A stretch of DNA of 64,000 nt from Alloyangia pacifica (GCF_900116195.1 NZ_FOZW01000008.1:62001-126000); one strand, 5' to 3'; counted from the stretch's first letter, positions 43,685 through 52,345 are shown. Notes: generated by a model from the letters alone, not told the origin. Made by a program: numbers and translations.

Positions 43685-44710
43685 TCAGGCCGAGGCGCGC
43701 ATCACCAGCTTGGCGGGCAGCAGGGTCGAGCTGACAGAGCCGCGCTGCGCCTCACCGGAAAGCTGTGCCAGCAGCTGCGCCCCGGCGGTGCGGGCGATGC
43801 CCTCGTAGTCCTGCGCCATGGTGGTCAGCGAGGGCGCACTGTAGCGGCTGAGCGGGTGGTCGTCATGGCCCGCGACGCGAAGGTCGAACTCCGCGCCATG
43901 GCCGACCTTCAGCCCCTCTTCATGCGCTGCCGAGATCACCCCGAAGGCAAGCCGGTCGTTGGCGCAGAGCAGTGTCCGTCCGGGCAGGCCTGCGGCGATC
44001 AGCGCCTTCATCCGCTCGAAGCCCACCCGTTCCAGATCCCAGGGGGTATCGGTCTCGCTTTCGATCACCAGTGGCGTCGCGCCGTGTTCGCGCATGGCGG
44101 TAAGATAGGCGGCGCAGCGCTCGCGCGTGCCGGGGTTCACCGGAGGCGTGTTGAAATAGACCGGCGGCTCACCGGAACGGCAGAGGTAGTCGACCATCGT
44201 GTCGATGCTCTGGCGGTTGTCATTGCCGACGAACGAGGCCATGCCGCCGATCGCATTGTCGAGGAAGATGCAGGGGGTCGCCTCGACGAAGCGCTGCATG
44301 GCCTCGGTGTCCGAGGCAAAGCCGAGCGGCGCGATCAGCGCCCCCCCTACGCGCAGCGACTGCAGCGTACGCAGCGCCTCGACTTCCAGCTCCGGCTGGC
44401 CGTGCGGCGAGATTGTCAGCGGCCAGTAGCCCTCCGCGCGCAGCAACAACTCCAGCCGGGTGACCAGCTGGGCGTAGAACGGGTCGGTGATCGCGGGCAC
44501 GATGATGCCGATGGTGCGGGTACGCTTGCGGTTGAGGTTTCGCGCGTAGAGGTTCGGCTGGTAGTCGGTTTCCTCGAGCTTGGCCTCGATCAGCGCCCGC
44601 GTCGAGGGCTTCACGCTTTCCGGGTCCTCGAAGAACTTCGACAGCGTCGGACGCGAGACACCGCAGGCGCGCGCGAAATCTTCCATCGTGCGTGGCCGCT
44701 CCTCCTCCAT
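43685..44710 (-). CDS. LacI-family transcriptional regulator
   Basis: A 341-residue repressor. The DNA-binding domain covers residues 8-60 with the recognition helix in GVSRPTLSKFFEDPE and the hinge helix before RTRTIGIIVPAITDP. The effector domain shows the LLCANDRLAFGVISAAHEEG segment near 250, usual in sugar-responsive members. The ATG at 44710 has an AAGGGGAG site; the open frame runs 35 codons further up without similarity. It likely controls the neighbouring glycoside cluster and its own gene. Confidence 0.9.
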   Translation of the reverse strand: MEEERPRTMEDFARACGVSRPTLSKFFEDPESVKPSTRALIEAKLEETDYQPNLYARNLNRKRTRTIGIIVPAITDPFYAQLVTRLELLLRAEGYWPLTISPHGQPELEVEALRTLQSLRVGGALIAPLGFASDTEAMQRFVEATPCIFLDNAIGGMASFVGNDNRQSIDTMVDYLCRSGEPPVYFNTPPVNPGTRERCAAYLTAMREHGATPLVIESETDTPWDLERVGFERMKALIAAGLPGRTLLCANDRLAFGVISAAHEEGLKVGHGAEFDLRVAGHDDHPLSRYSAPSLTTMAQDYEGIARTAGAQLLAQLSGEAQRGSVSSTLLPAKLVMRASA

Positions 44711-44760
44711 GTGCTCCCCTTTGCCGTACCGATCCCTGTTCCCGAAGTTACCGTAAAGAA

Positions 44761-44787
44761 AAATTTCCAGCGCGCGTAAAGTTTTTT
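44761..44787 (-). promoter_or_regulatory. Candidate LacI operator upstream of the LacI-family gene
   Basis: A GC core CGCGCGT (44771-44777) between AAATTTCCAG and AAAGTTTTTT lies about 60 bases upstream of the LacI-family start. Related cores are at 41481-41487 and 26428-26434. An autoregulatory operator is the simplest reading. Confidence 0.4.
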
Positions 44788-44854
44788 GCCCGGGCGCGCC
44801 TCGACTTGGCGTCACCCTATAGGCGGGGGGAGCGGCGCGCGGGGGAACGGCGCG

Positions 44855-45892
44855 TCAGGCGGCCCCCACTTCCAACGGCTCGCGCCAGCCGTTGCGCGCG
44901 GCGAGCGCGAGACACGCCTCAATGCCTTCGACCGCGCCGTAGGTGTCGACCGAGCGCAGCGAGGCGGCGGCGGCGGCATGGGCGTAGGCGAGGCAATCGC
45001 GCAACGGAACGTCTCGGTGATGGCCGCAGAAGAACCCCGCGGCGAAGGCATCGCCCGCGCCGTTGGTGCCCTTCACCTCGGCCTGCGGCACCCGTGTCGA
45101 GGGGTGCGAATGCACCGTGCCGTTCCGCTCCAGCGCCAGCGCACCGCCGGGGAAATGCGCCACGGCGATCTCCATGCTGCCGAGCTCCATCACCCGGCGC
45201 AGCGCGGCGAGCACACCGGGCACCGAAGTCGTGCCCTCCCGCACCGTCTGCATGTCGGCGAAAGCGCCGATCTCGTAATCGTTGACCACGAGGTAGTCGA
45301 GATGCGGCAGGCAGGGCAGGATGATCCGCCGCAGGTCGTCGCGGGGGATGCTCATCACCTCCATGTTGGTGCGCAAACCGGCGGAGCGGGCCTTCTTCAG
45401 CACGGTGACCCAGCCGCTGGGATCGCCCTGCCACGGCGCGTCGAGCAGCGCGTGGGTGCCGGGCAGGCCGAGGTGCAACATCCGTGCGGTGACCCCCGAG
45501 AAGTCGAAATGGTCGGGCGAGAGGTGGTCGCTGGAGTCGGCTTCGAAGATATGCGTCCGCTTGCCGTTCTCGGCCGAGGTGAAGGCCATGGTGCGATGGG
45601 TGCGCAGCTGCGGGTCGACGTGGAACTGCGCGCAGTCGATGCCATGGTCCGATGCAACGCCGCGCAGCAACCGGCCATCCGGGTCCTCGCCGCAGAGCCC
45701 GACGGTGGAGACAGCGATCTCGGGTGCGAGGCGGCGGATGTCGACGGCAAAGTTGCAACCCGCCCCGCCGCCCTGCGCCGAGGCCGACAGGATGCGCGTC
45801 GCCGTCTCTTCCTCGGGCCAGCGCGGCAGGACCATGTTGTGATCGACGCACCAGGTTCCCCCGGTGATATAGCCGCTGCGCGTGCTGCCCAT
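44855..45892 (-). CDS. PfkB-family carbohydrate kinase (FrcK-like position)
   Basis: A 345-residue ribokinase-fold kinase. The substrate glycines are in SAQGGGAGCNFAVD near 38-51, and the catalytic motif is GTNGAGDAFAAGF with Asp281. The GGTWCVDHN N-terminus replaces the more common GE-type strand. It is the last gene of the Frc-like operon, in the place where Sinorhizobium carries frcK. It may phosphorylate a ketose so that the neighbouring aldolase-like protein can cleave it. Confidence 0.85.
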   Translation of the reverse strand: MGSTRSGYITGGTWCVDHNMVLPRWPEEETATRILSASAQGGGAGCNFAVDIRRLAPEIAVSTVGLCGEDPDGRLLRGVASDHGIDCAQFHVDPQLRTHRTMAFTSAENGKRTHIFEADSSDHLSPDHFDFSGVTARMLHLGLPGTHALLDAPWQGDPSGWVTVLKKARSAGLRTNMEVMSIPRDDLRRIILPCLPHLDYLVVNDYEIGAFADMQTVREGTTSVPGVLAALRRVMELGSMEIAVAHFPGGALALERNGTVHSHPSTRVPQAEVKGTNGAGDAFAAGFFCGHHRDVPLRDCLAYAHAAAAASLRSVDTYGAVEGIEACLALAARNGWREPLEVGAA

Positions 45893-45942
45893 GGCGTCAT
45901 GCCCTCTCTCGTTGGTTCTTCGTTCCGCTGATCTGTGTGGCC

Positions 45943-45965
45943 TGCGGGGGCGTGATACCCCCGCA
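45943..45965 (-). other. Hairpin between aldolase-like and kinase genes
   Basis: TGCGGGGG (45943-45950) pairs perfectly with CCCCCGCA (45958-45965) around a 7-base loop. It has no T-run and lies inside the operon, 5 bases after the aldolase-like stop, so mRNA processing or partial attenuation is likely. Confidence 0.6.
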
Positions 45966-45970
45966 TGGGC

Positions 45971-46978
45971 TCACGCGGCGCTCTTCAGCGCGTCCTTCGC
46001 CAGCACCGCCTCGGTGATCTGCACGTCGTCCTCAAGCGGGCGGCTCGGGGTGATGCCGCGCGACTGCAGCGTGCCGTGATAGGCACGGGTCGCCTCCTCC
46101 GAGCCCATCTCGCCATCCGCCACGGCGCGCATCATGCGCACCATTTCCTGCGGATCATCGGCGAGGTTGATCTTGCGCCCGAAGAGCGCCACCCGCGCGC
46201 CGTAGCGCTCGATCTGCGCGATCAGTTCGAGACAATCGCGGGTGGTGCCCGCGCCGCCGCCGAGCACGCCGACGGTCACAGAGGGGTCGTAGCTGACCAG
46301 CTCGTCGAGCGCCCGCGGCCCGTTGTAGGCGATCTTCAGGAACTCGGGCCGCTCCCGTTTCGACAGGCCCGCCATGCAGCGCATCATCGCGTCGTTGACG
46401 TAGCCGGGAATGTCCTCGGCGCCGATGCCGCAGTCGACGTTCGGGTTGAACACCTCGAGGAAGTAGCGGAAGTCATTGGCCGCCGCATCCTCGCGGAAGG
46501 CGGCGAAATGCTCGAGCGACATGTAGTCGGCGTCGAGGTCGTTGTTGAAGGTGATCGAGTAGAGCCCGAGATCGCAGCCGAGCCGCTTTGCCTCGCCGAG
46601 GTTGGCGGTGCGGAACGGACGCGAGGGCTGCTTGGCGTAGCTGGCGCCGCGGAACACCCAGACATCGGTGGTATCATTGGCCCGGATCGCCGGGGTCACG
46701 CGGCTGGTGTCGTAGACACCGCGCTCCTGCAGCGCCTCGAGGTTGGAGACCGAGGTCAGCATCACATCCACCACGTCCTGCGTGACGATGGCCTCGATAC
46801 TGTCAAGGAATTCGGGCCGGGTGCGGAAGGCCCCGGCGCTGCCGTCGGCATTGCGGTGCGGGCCGCAGGATTTGATCGAGGGGCCCATGTCCCCGTCCTT
46901 GGCGTCGGCGATGATGAAATCGCCCTTGCGGTAGCCGCCACTGCGGATGCGCGCGAGTTTCTCGTCCAGTCTCAGCAT
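45971..46978 (-). CDS. Class I aldolase-like TIM-barrel protein (FbaB/DeoC/LacD-like), unassigned
   Basis: A 335-residue protein. The region VGVLGGGAGTTRDCLELI near 240 looks like the phosphate-binding strand-loop of class I fructose-bisphosphate aldolases, and LFGRKINLADDP near 270 resembles their final strand. A candidate Schiff-base lysine lies in EFLKIAYNGPRAL near 215. IADAKDGDMGPS near 23 marks the first barrel strand. I do not recognise the exact subfamily. Its pairing with a PfkB kinase and an Frc-type importer suggests cleavage of a ketose phosphate into two triose-like pieces. Confidence 0.65.
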   Translation of the reverse strand: MLRLDEKLARIRSGGYRKGDFIIADAKDGDMGPSIKSCGPHRNADGSAGAFRTRPEFLDSIEAIVTQDVVDVMLTSVSNLEALQERGVYDTSRVTPAIRANDTTDVWVFRGASYAKQPSRPFRTANLGEAKRLGCDLGLYSITFNNDLDADYMSLEHFAAFREDAAANDFRYFLEVFNPNVDCGIGAEDIPGYVNDAMMRCMAGLSKRERPEFLKIAYNGPRALDELVSYDPSVTVGVLGGGAGTTRDCLELIAQIERYGARVALFGRKINLADDPQEMVRMMRAVADGEMGSEEATRAYHGTLQSRGITPSRPLEDDVQITEAVLAKDALKSAA

Positions 46979-47017
46979 GTCTTGGTCCTTGCGGGTTTGG
47001 GGATGTGGGTTTCGGGT

Positions 47018-47818
47018 TCAGTCCGCGGGCTGGCCCGCGGGTGGCTCCATGGCGCCGGTCATGATCGCCACGGCGTCGGACATGGTCATCTCCGAGGGTC
47101 GGACCACCGCAACGCGGCGGCCGAGCCGGTGGATGTGCACGCGGTCGGCGATCTCGAAGACGTGCGGCATGTTGTGCGAGATCAGCACGATGGCGATGCC
47201 GCGGTCGCGCACGTCCCTGATGAGATCGAGCACCTTGCGGCTTTCCTTCACGCCGAGCGCCGCGGTGGGCTCGTCGAGGATCACCACCTTCGAGCCGAAG
47301 GCGCAGGCGCGCGCCACGGCGACGCCCTGCCGCTGCCCGCCCGAGAGCGTCTCGACCACCTGGTCAATGTTCTGGATGGTCATCAGGCCGAGGTCCGAAA
47401 GGTGCTTCCGGGCCTCCTCGCGCATCCGCGCGCGGTCGAGCAGTCGGAAGAGGCCACCCCGCAGCCCGGGCACTCGGTACTCGCGCCCGAGGAAGAGGTT
47501 GTCGACGATGGTCAGCGCGGGCGCCAGCGCCAGCCCCTGGAACACCGTTTCGATGCCCTGCGAGCGCGCGTCCATCGGGCTGTGGAAGGCGACCTTCTCG
47601 CCGCCAAGGAAGATCTCGCCGGCGTCGGGGCGCACGGCCCCCGCGAGCGCCGAGATCATCGTCGACTTGCCCGCGCCGTTGTCGCCGATGACCGCGAGGA
47701 TCTCGCCCGGCATCAGGTCGAAATCGGCGCCGTCCATCGCCACGACCCGGCCAAAGGATTTGACCAGCCCGCGCGCCTTCAGCACCGGCTCGGGATTGGT
47801 CACGGCCCGCGCCATCAT
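47018..47818 (-). CDS. frcA: Sugar ABC transporter ATP-binding protein (FrcA-like)
   Basis: A 266-residue single-domain ATPase of the CUT2 type. Walker A GDNGAGKST is near 42-50, the signature LSGGQRQG near 150 and Walker B VVILDEPTAALGV near 172. Most CUT2 ATPases (RbsA, XylG) have two fused domains near 500 residues; FrcA-like ones have one, as here. It starts at 47818 in an ATGA overlap with the permease. The aldolase-like gene follows after 39 bases. Confidence 0.9.
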   Translation of the reverse strand: MMARAVTNPEPVLKARGLVKSFGRVVAMDGADFDLMPGEILAVIGDNGAGKSTMISALAGAVRPDAGEIFLGGEKVAFHSPMDARSQGIETVFQGLALAPALTIVDNLFLGREYRVPGLRGGLFRLLDRARMREEARKHLSDLGLMTIQNIDQVVETLSGGQRQGVAVARACAFGSKVVILDEPTAALGVKESRKVLDLIRDVRDRGIAIVLISHNMPHVFEIADRVHIHRLGRRVAVVRPSEMTMSDAVAIMTGAMEPPAGQPAD

Positions 47819-48840
47819 GTGGAGATCCTCCGCAGCCACTGGTCGAAGGAGACCGCGATGATGATCAGGAAGCCGATGGTGAACTCCTGCCAGAGAACGT
47901 CGAGCCCGGCGAGCGCCAGCCCGTTGCGGAAGAAGCCGACGATCAGCGCCCCGATCAGCGTGCCGATGATCGAGCCGCGTCCGCCGAAGAGGCTGGTACC
48001 GCCAATCACCACCGCAGTGATGCTGTCGAGGTTGGTCATCGCCCCGCCCAGCGGGCTGATCGCGCCGATGCGCCCGATCAGCAGCCAGCCGGCAAAGCCG
48101 CAGATCGCCCCGGCGGTGAGATAGACGGTGAACAGCACCTTGCGCGTGCCGATCCCCGAGAGCCGCGCGGCGTTGGGATCGTTGCCCACCGCATAGATGT
48201 GCCGACCATAGGCGGTGCGATTGAGCACGTACCACAGCAGCCCGGCCAGCAGCAGCATCAGCAGCGAGCCGATGGTCAGCCGCGCCGCCCCCATGCGCAG
48301 CGACTCCCCGGTCCATTGCAGGATCGGCGCGGCGGCCTCGATCTCCTGCTGGCGGATGGTCTCGCCGCCCGACCAGAACTGGATCAGCGCGTTGAACACG
48401 CTCCAGGTGCCCAGGGTGACAATGAACGGCGGCAGGCGGATCATCGTCACGAAGAACCCGTTGAGCGCGCCGCAGCCCGAGCCGACCGCGATGCCGAGCG
48501 CCAGCGCCAGACCGGGCGGAACGTCATGGTCCATCGCCAGCCGCCCCATGGCGACCGAGCTCAGCACCACGATCGCGCCGACCGACAGGTCGATCCCGGC
48601 GGTCAGGATGATCAGCGTCTGCGCCAGCGCCACGGTGCCGATGATGGTCACCTGCTGCAGCACCAGTGACAGGTTGAACGGGTGGAAGAAGCGCTGCCCG
48701 ACCACCGACGAGAAGACCGCCAGCCCGAGCACCAGCACAAAGAGCGGGATGATCGTCGGATTGCCGTGCAGCACGTTGATCACCCGCCGCGACAGGCGGG
48801 TGTCGTGGGTGGCGAACTGCGGCAGGTCGTTGCTGGCCAT
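47815..48840 (-). CDS. frcC: Sugar ABC transporter permease (FrcC/RbsC family)
   Basis: A 341-residue CUT2 permease with about nine hydrophobic segments. The family motif LTAGIDLSVGAIVVLSSV near 80 and the cytoplasmic loop AVGNDPNAARLSGI near 225 are diagnostic. The C-terminal repeat IGGTSLFGGRGSIIGTLIGALIVGFFRNGL (in two halves) is also present. It lies 72 bases after the binding protein, across a hairpin. Confidence 0.92.
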   Translation of the reverse strand: MASNDLPQFATHDTRLSRRVINVLHGNPTIIPLFVLVLGLAVFSSVVGQRFFHPFNLSLVLQQVTIIGTVALAQTLIILTAGIDLSVGAIVVLSSVAMGRLAMDHDVPPGLALALGIAVGSGCGALNGFFVTMIRLPPFIVTLGTWSVFNALIQFWSGGETIRQQEIEAAAPILQWTGESLRMGAARLTIGSLLMLLLAGLLWYVLNRTAYGRHIYAVGNDPNAARLSGIGTRKVLFTVYLTAGAICGFAGWLLIGRIGAISPLGGAMTNLDSITAVVIGGTSLFGGRGSIIGTLIGALIVGFFRNGLALAGLDVLWQEFTIGFLIIIAVSFDQWLRRIST

Positions 48841-48869
48841 GTCAGGTGTCCCGGATTGCGTCGGTCACG

Positions 48870-48894
48870 ACGGGCCCGCCGTGGCGGGCACCGT
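48870..48894 (-). other. Hairpin between binding protein and permease genes
   Basis: GCCCGC (48874-48879) pairs with GCGGGC (48884-48889) around CGTG. The stem continues outward as ACGG/CCGT after a single bulged base. It has no T-run. As in the other transport operons here, it probably favours accumulation of the binding-protein message. Confidence 0.6.
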
Positions 48895-48912
48895 TGAAGC
48901 GCGTGCGAATGT

Positions 48913-49974
48913 TCAGCCCCAGCAGAGCTCGAGCGCCTCTTCGCTGGTGATGGACTCGAGCCCCTCCACCGGCTTGTCGGTCACCAGCTTCACCCCGGTG
49001 TTGTAGAAATCGAGCCCCTCGGACGGTTCCGGCATGGTGCCGTCCTTGGCGTGGGCAACCACCGCCTCGACCCCGAGCGAGGCCATCAGCAGCGGGAACT
49101 GCATCGAGGTCGCGCCGATCACCCCGTCCTGCACGTTGCGCACGCCGGGACAGCCGCCGTCCACCGAGGTGATCAGCACCGAGCCGTCGTCCTTGCCCGC
49201 GCCCTTCAGCGCCTCCCAGGCACCTGCGGCGGTGGGCTCGTTGATCGTGTAGACGACGTTGACGTCGTAGTCCTTCTGCAGAAGCGTCTCCATGCCGTCG
49301 CGGCCACCGACCTCGGAGCCGCCCGCCATCTCGTGGCCGACGATGCGCGGATCGTCCTCGTCGTCGCGCCGGTCGGGGTTCTTGATGTCGATGCCGAAGC
49401 CTTCCATGAACCCCTGGTCCCGTTTCACGTCGACGGTGGGCTGGCTCTCGTGGGCGTCGAGAAAGGCGATCTTTGCCGATTGCGCGGCCTCCTCGCCCAG
49501 CGTTTTCAGCGCCCATTGCCCGATCATCTCGCCGGCGAGGAAGTTGTCGGTGGCAAAGGTCGCATCCGCCGCGTCGATCGGCTCAAGCGGGGTGTCGAGC
49601 GCGATGACGAGGATCCCGGCGTCGCGCGCCTTCTGCACCGTCGGCACGATCGCCTTGGTGTCGCTGGCCAGAAGCAGGATGCCGTCGGCGCCGGCGGCGA
49701 TGAGGTTCTCGATGGCGGTGATCTGCGTGTCGTTGTCGCCGTCGTACTTGCCGGCGAAGGCCTGGAACTTCACGCCCAGCTCCTCGGCCTTGGCCGCCGC
49801 GCCTTCGCGCATCTTGGCAAAGAACGGGTTGGTGTCGGTCTTGGTGATCAGCCCGACGAGAATGTCGTCATCCTGAGCCCATGCCGCCGGCGCGGCTAAA
49901 ATTAGGGCCGCCGGGGCGGCAAGCATCAGGGCCGTGGCGGACCTTGCGGCCCCCAGCCTAAAAAGCGTTTTCAT
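48913..49974 (-). CDS. frcB: Sugar ABC transporter solute-binding protein (FrcB-like)
   Basis: A 353-residue periplasmic receptor of the ribose-binding type. The signal peptide (1-34) has an unusually Ala-rich hydrophobic core ending AAWAQ. The mature protein opens [21 protein letters not shown], and shows the [10 protein letters not shown]-like segment [10 protein letters not shown] near 135 and [15 protein letters not shown] near 240. These are what I associate with the FrcB group, which binds fructose, ribose or mannose in Sinorhizobium. GGGAGGA precedes the ATG. It is the first gene of the operon, divergent from the ROK regulator. Confidence 0.9.
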   Translation of the reverse strand: MKTLFRLGAARSATALMLAAPAALILAAPAAWAQDDDILVGLITKTDTNPFFAKMREGAAAKAEELGVKFQAFAGKYDGDNDTQITAIENLIAAGADGILLLASDTKAIVPTVQKARDAGILVIALDTPLEPIDAADATFATDNFLAGEMIGQWALKTLGEEAAQSAKIAFLDAHESQPTVDVKRDQGFMEGFGIDIKNPDRRDDEDDPRIVGHEMAGGSEVGGRDGMETLLQKDYDVNVVYTINEPTAAGAWEALKGAGKDDGSVLITSVDGGCPGVRNVQDGVIGATSMQFPLLMASLGVEAVVAHAKDGTMPEPSEGLDFYNTGVKLVTDKPVEGLESITSEEALELCWG

Positions 49975-50078
49975 AATGTCCTCCCAAAATGCGCAGCTCC
50001 TCCCTGCGCATGTTCAGTGGGCAGAATGGGGAAACTTCTGTCAATAAAGATTCATATATTGCTATACTTTTGTAAATA

Positions 50079-50091
50079 ACTTATCATAAGT
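50079..50091. promoter_or_regulatory. Candidate ROK-repressor operator
   Basis: ACTTAT-C-ATAAGT is a perfect 13-base palindrome in the very AT-rich 155-base region between the divergent frcB-like and ROK genes. It lies 38 bases before the ROK start. Autoregulation by the ROK protein together with control of frcB is the likely function. Confidence 0.55.
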
Positions 50092-50129
50092 GGCAAATCC
50101 GCGAGGATGCCGTAAGGTCATGGAGAAGC

Positions 50130-51263
50130 ATGGAAAATCCCGGTCACGACCCGATATACCGCCTGCTGCTCGACGGGCCTCCACGCAGTGCGCGCGAGAT
50201 CGAAACCCACGTCGGCCTGTCCCGCGTCACCGCCGGGCAGAGAATCAAGGCGCTGGCCCGGGCCGGTCTGATCGCCGAGGGTGACAGCCTCGCCTCGGGA
50301 GGAGGACGTCCGGCGCGGACCTGGCGGATCAACCCGCATCATCGCAACCTCATCGGCATCGACGTCGGCGAGCAGATGGCGCGGGTGACGCTTTTCTCCT
50401 TGGGTCTCGATGTGCTGGACGAGGCGTTGCTGGAGATCGACCTGCGCGCCGATCCGGCCCGCACGCTCGAGGCGCTGGCTGCCTGCGCCGAGCGGCTGGC
50501 GACCGGCGACCGGGCGAGCGCCCCCGTCGCCGGGCTCGGCATCGCCCTGCCCGCGCCGATCGACTACCGTCAGGGCCGCGTCGCCAAGCCCTCGGTGATG
50601 TACGGCTGGGAAGAACTCGATCTGCGCGCGCTCTTGCGGAGCCGGCTCAAGATGCCCGTGGCGCTGGACAACGACGTCAACCTGATGTGCCTCGCCGAGC
50701 AACGGCTGCACTGGCCCGAGACCCGGCACTTCGTCTTCATCAAGGCAGGCACCGGGATCGGCTGCGGGATGATCACCGACGGTCAGCTTCTGCGCGGCGC
50801 CTTCGGCACCTCCGGCGACATCGGCCACATCCAGCACAGTCCCGAGCCGCACCGGCTGTGTCGTTGCGGCAAGCAGGGCTGCATCGAGGCCCATGCGGCG
50901 GGCTGGGCTCTGGCGCGGGACCTGCAGGCGCAGGGTAACGACTGTCGCGACGCGCGCGAGGTCATGCAGCTCTATGTCCGGGGCGCGCCCGAGTGTCGCG
51001 CGCTGGTCAACGCCAGCAGCCGCATCATCGGCACGGTGGCGGCAGACCTCGTCGCGATGCTAAACCCCGCGGCGCTGGTGATCGGCGGCACGCTCTCCGG
51101 CGCGGGCGAAGCGATGCTGGCAGGGATCCGCGAGAGGGTCTACCAGCGCTGCCTGCCGCTTGCGACCGAACGGCTGCAGATCGGCTCGGCGCGCGGCGGT
51201 GAACGCCTCGGCGTGCAGGGGGCCGCAATCCTTGCCCGGGCGCAGATGGGCGCGCCGTCCTGA
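50130..51263 (+). CDS. ROK-family transcriptional repressor (FrcR-like)
   Basis: A 377-residue protein with an N-terminal winged helix (about 7-66; recognition helix in GLSRVTAGQRIKALARAGL, then the wing ASGGGRPA) fused to a ROK domain. The ROK zinc motif CRCGKQGCIE (Cys244, 246, 251) is intact. The sugar-site aspartate is in ALDNDVN near 182. Such proteins bind sugar or sugar phosphate and release DNA. It is divergent from the Frc-like operon. The small GGAGAAG site precedes the ATG. Confidence 0.9.
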   Translation: MENPGHDPIYRLLLDGPPRSAREIETHVGLSRVTAGQRIKALARAGLIAEGDSLASGGGRPARTWRINPHHRNLIGIDVGEQMARVTLFSLGLDVLDEALLEIDLRADPARTLEALAACAERLATGDRASAPVAGLGIALPAPIDYRQGRVAKPSVMYGWEELDLRALLRSRLKMPVALDNDVNLMCLAEQRLHWPETRHFVFIKAGTGIGCGMITDGQLLRGAFGTSGDIGHIQHSPEPHRLCRCGKQGCIEAHAAGWALARDLQAQGNDCRDAREVMQLYVRGAPECRALVNASSRIIGTVAADLVAMLNPAALVIGGTLSGAGEAMLAGIRERVYQRCLPLATERLQIGSARGGERLGVQGAAILARAQMGAPS

Positions 51264-51268
51264 GCATC

Positions 51269-51304
51269 CCGGTCTGAAGATCCGGCCTGAAGATCCGACC
51301 TGAG
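51269..51304 (+). repeat. Tandem 13-base repeats after the ROK gene
   Basis: CCGGTCTGAAGAT (51269-51281) and CCGGCCTGAAGAT (51282-51294) are followed by a third, decayed unit CCGACCTGAG. Each contains CTGA, and the preceding gene also ends in CCTGA. The pattern parallels the one after the gatZ-like gene at 29710. Confidence 0.65.
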
Positions 51305-51319
51305 CCGCGCAGATGCCGC

Positions 51320-52345
51320 TCAGACCAGCCCCAGCAGCAAAGGCACCAGCACCAGCCCGGCCAGCACTGCCGTCTGCACCGCGAGCATGGCGATGGCGGT
51401 GCCCCCCACATCCGCGAGCTTGGCCAGCGAGGTCTTCATGCCGACCGCCGCCACCGCGGTCACCAACAGAGCGCGCGACAGGGTCGAGGCGGGGGCGATC
51501 ACGACCTCCGGCACGAGGTGGAAAGAATTGAGCGCCGCGAGCACGAGAAAGGCCGCGACGAAGCCCGGCAGCAGTGGCGGGCGTGCGTCGGTCGCCGGCG
51601 CGTGCCGGCGCATGGCCAGCGCCCCGATCAGCACCACCGGGGCGAGCATGGTGACCCGGATCAGCTTGACCACCGTTGCGATGTCTCCGGTCTCGTCCGA
51701 CACCGAGTAACCCGCGCCCACCACCTGCGCCACGTCGTGGATGGTGCCACCGAGGAAGAGGCCGGTCAGGTGCTGGTCGAGCCCCAGCGCCTCGGCGAGG
51801 ATCGGGTAAACGATCATCGCCACCGTGGAAAAGGCGGTGACCGAGATCACAGTGAACGACAGGTCGCGCTCGGCGGTCTCGCGCTGCGGCAGGATCGACG
51901 AGATCGCCATCGCCGCCGATGCGCCGCAGATCGCCACCGACCCGCCAGTGAGAAAGCCGAAGGCGCGGTCCTTGCCGACGAAACGCGACAGCAGGATCGA
52001 GCCGAGGATGGTCACGGCAATGCAGAACGCGATGACCAGAACGAAGCCCCAGCCGATCTGCCGCACCATGTCGAGCGAGACCCGCAGCCCGAGCAGCGCC
52101 ACGCCGATGCGCAGCAGCCCCTTGGCGGCAAAGGTGATGCCGGGGCCGGTGTTCTCATGCTCTGACAGGAAGTGGAACGGGATGCCGAGCAGGATCGCCA
52201 TGAGCATCACCGGCGCGCCGTAGTGGTTGGACAGGAACTGCGCCGCCATCGCCAGCACGATCGCCAGCGCCGTGCCGGGTGCGAGGACCTTGGCCTGCGC
52301 AATGATGCGGCGGGGGTCCGAAAGGGTGGCGGTGAATGCGCTCAT
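51320..52345 (-). CDS. YeiH-family membrane protein (putative sulfate/sulfite exporter family)
   Basis: A 341-residue integral membrane protein with about ten hydrophobic segments. Conserved stretches of the family are seen: GAPVMLMAILLGIPFHFLS near 43, LLRIGVALLGLRVSL near 77, GGSVAICGASAAMAI near 133 and LGGTIHDVAQVVGAGYSVS near 205. Members are often called putative sulfate exporters, though direct transport data are sparse. It is the last gene of the minus-strand unit after the monooxygenase and TRAP genes, 97 bases after dctP across a strong hairpin. Export of sulfite released by sulfonate oxidation would make sense here. Confidence 0.82.
   Translation of the reverse strand: MSAFTATLSDPRRIIAQAKVLAPGTALAIVLAMAAQFLSNHYGAPVMLMAILLGIPFHFLSEHENTGPGITFAAKGLLRIGVALLGLRVSLDMVRQIGWGFVLVIAFCIAVTILGSILLSRFVGKDRAFGFLTGGSVAICGASAAMAISSILPQRETAERDLSFTVISVTAFSTVAMIVYPILAEALGLDQHLTGLFLGGTIHDVAQVVGAGYSVSDETGDIATVVKLIRVTMLAPVVLIGALAMRRHAPATDARPPLLPGFVAAFLVLAALNSFHLVPEVVIAPASTLSRALLVTAVAAVGMKTSLAKLADVGGTAIAMLAVQTAVLAGLVLVPLLLGLV

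Noticed and set aside
44855-46978. Kinase and aldolase-like pair as the sulfofructose kinase/aldolase of the sulfo-EMP pathway, given the nearby sulfonate genes
   Set aside because: The aldolase-like protein does not resemble YihT in length or motifs, and the pair belongs to the Frc-like operon with its own repressor.
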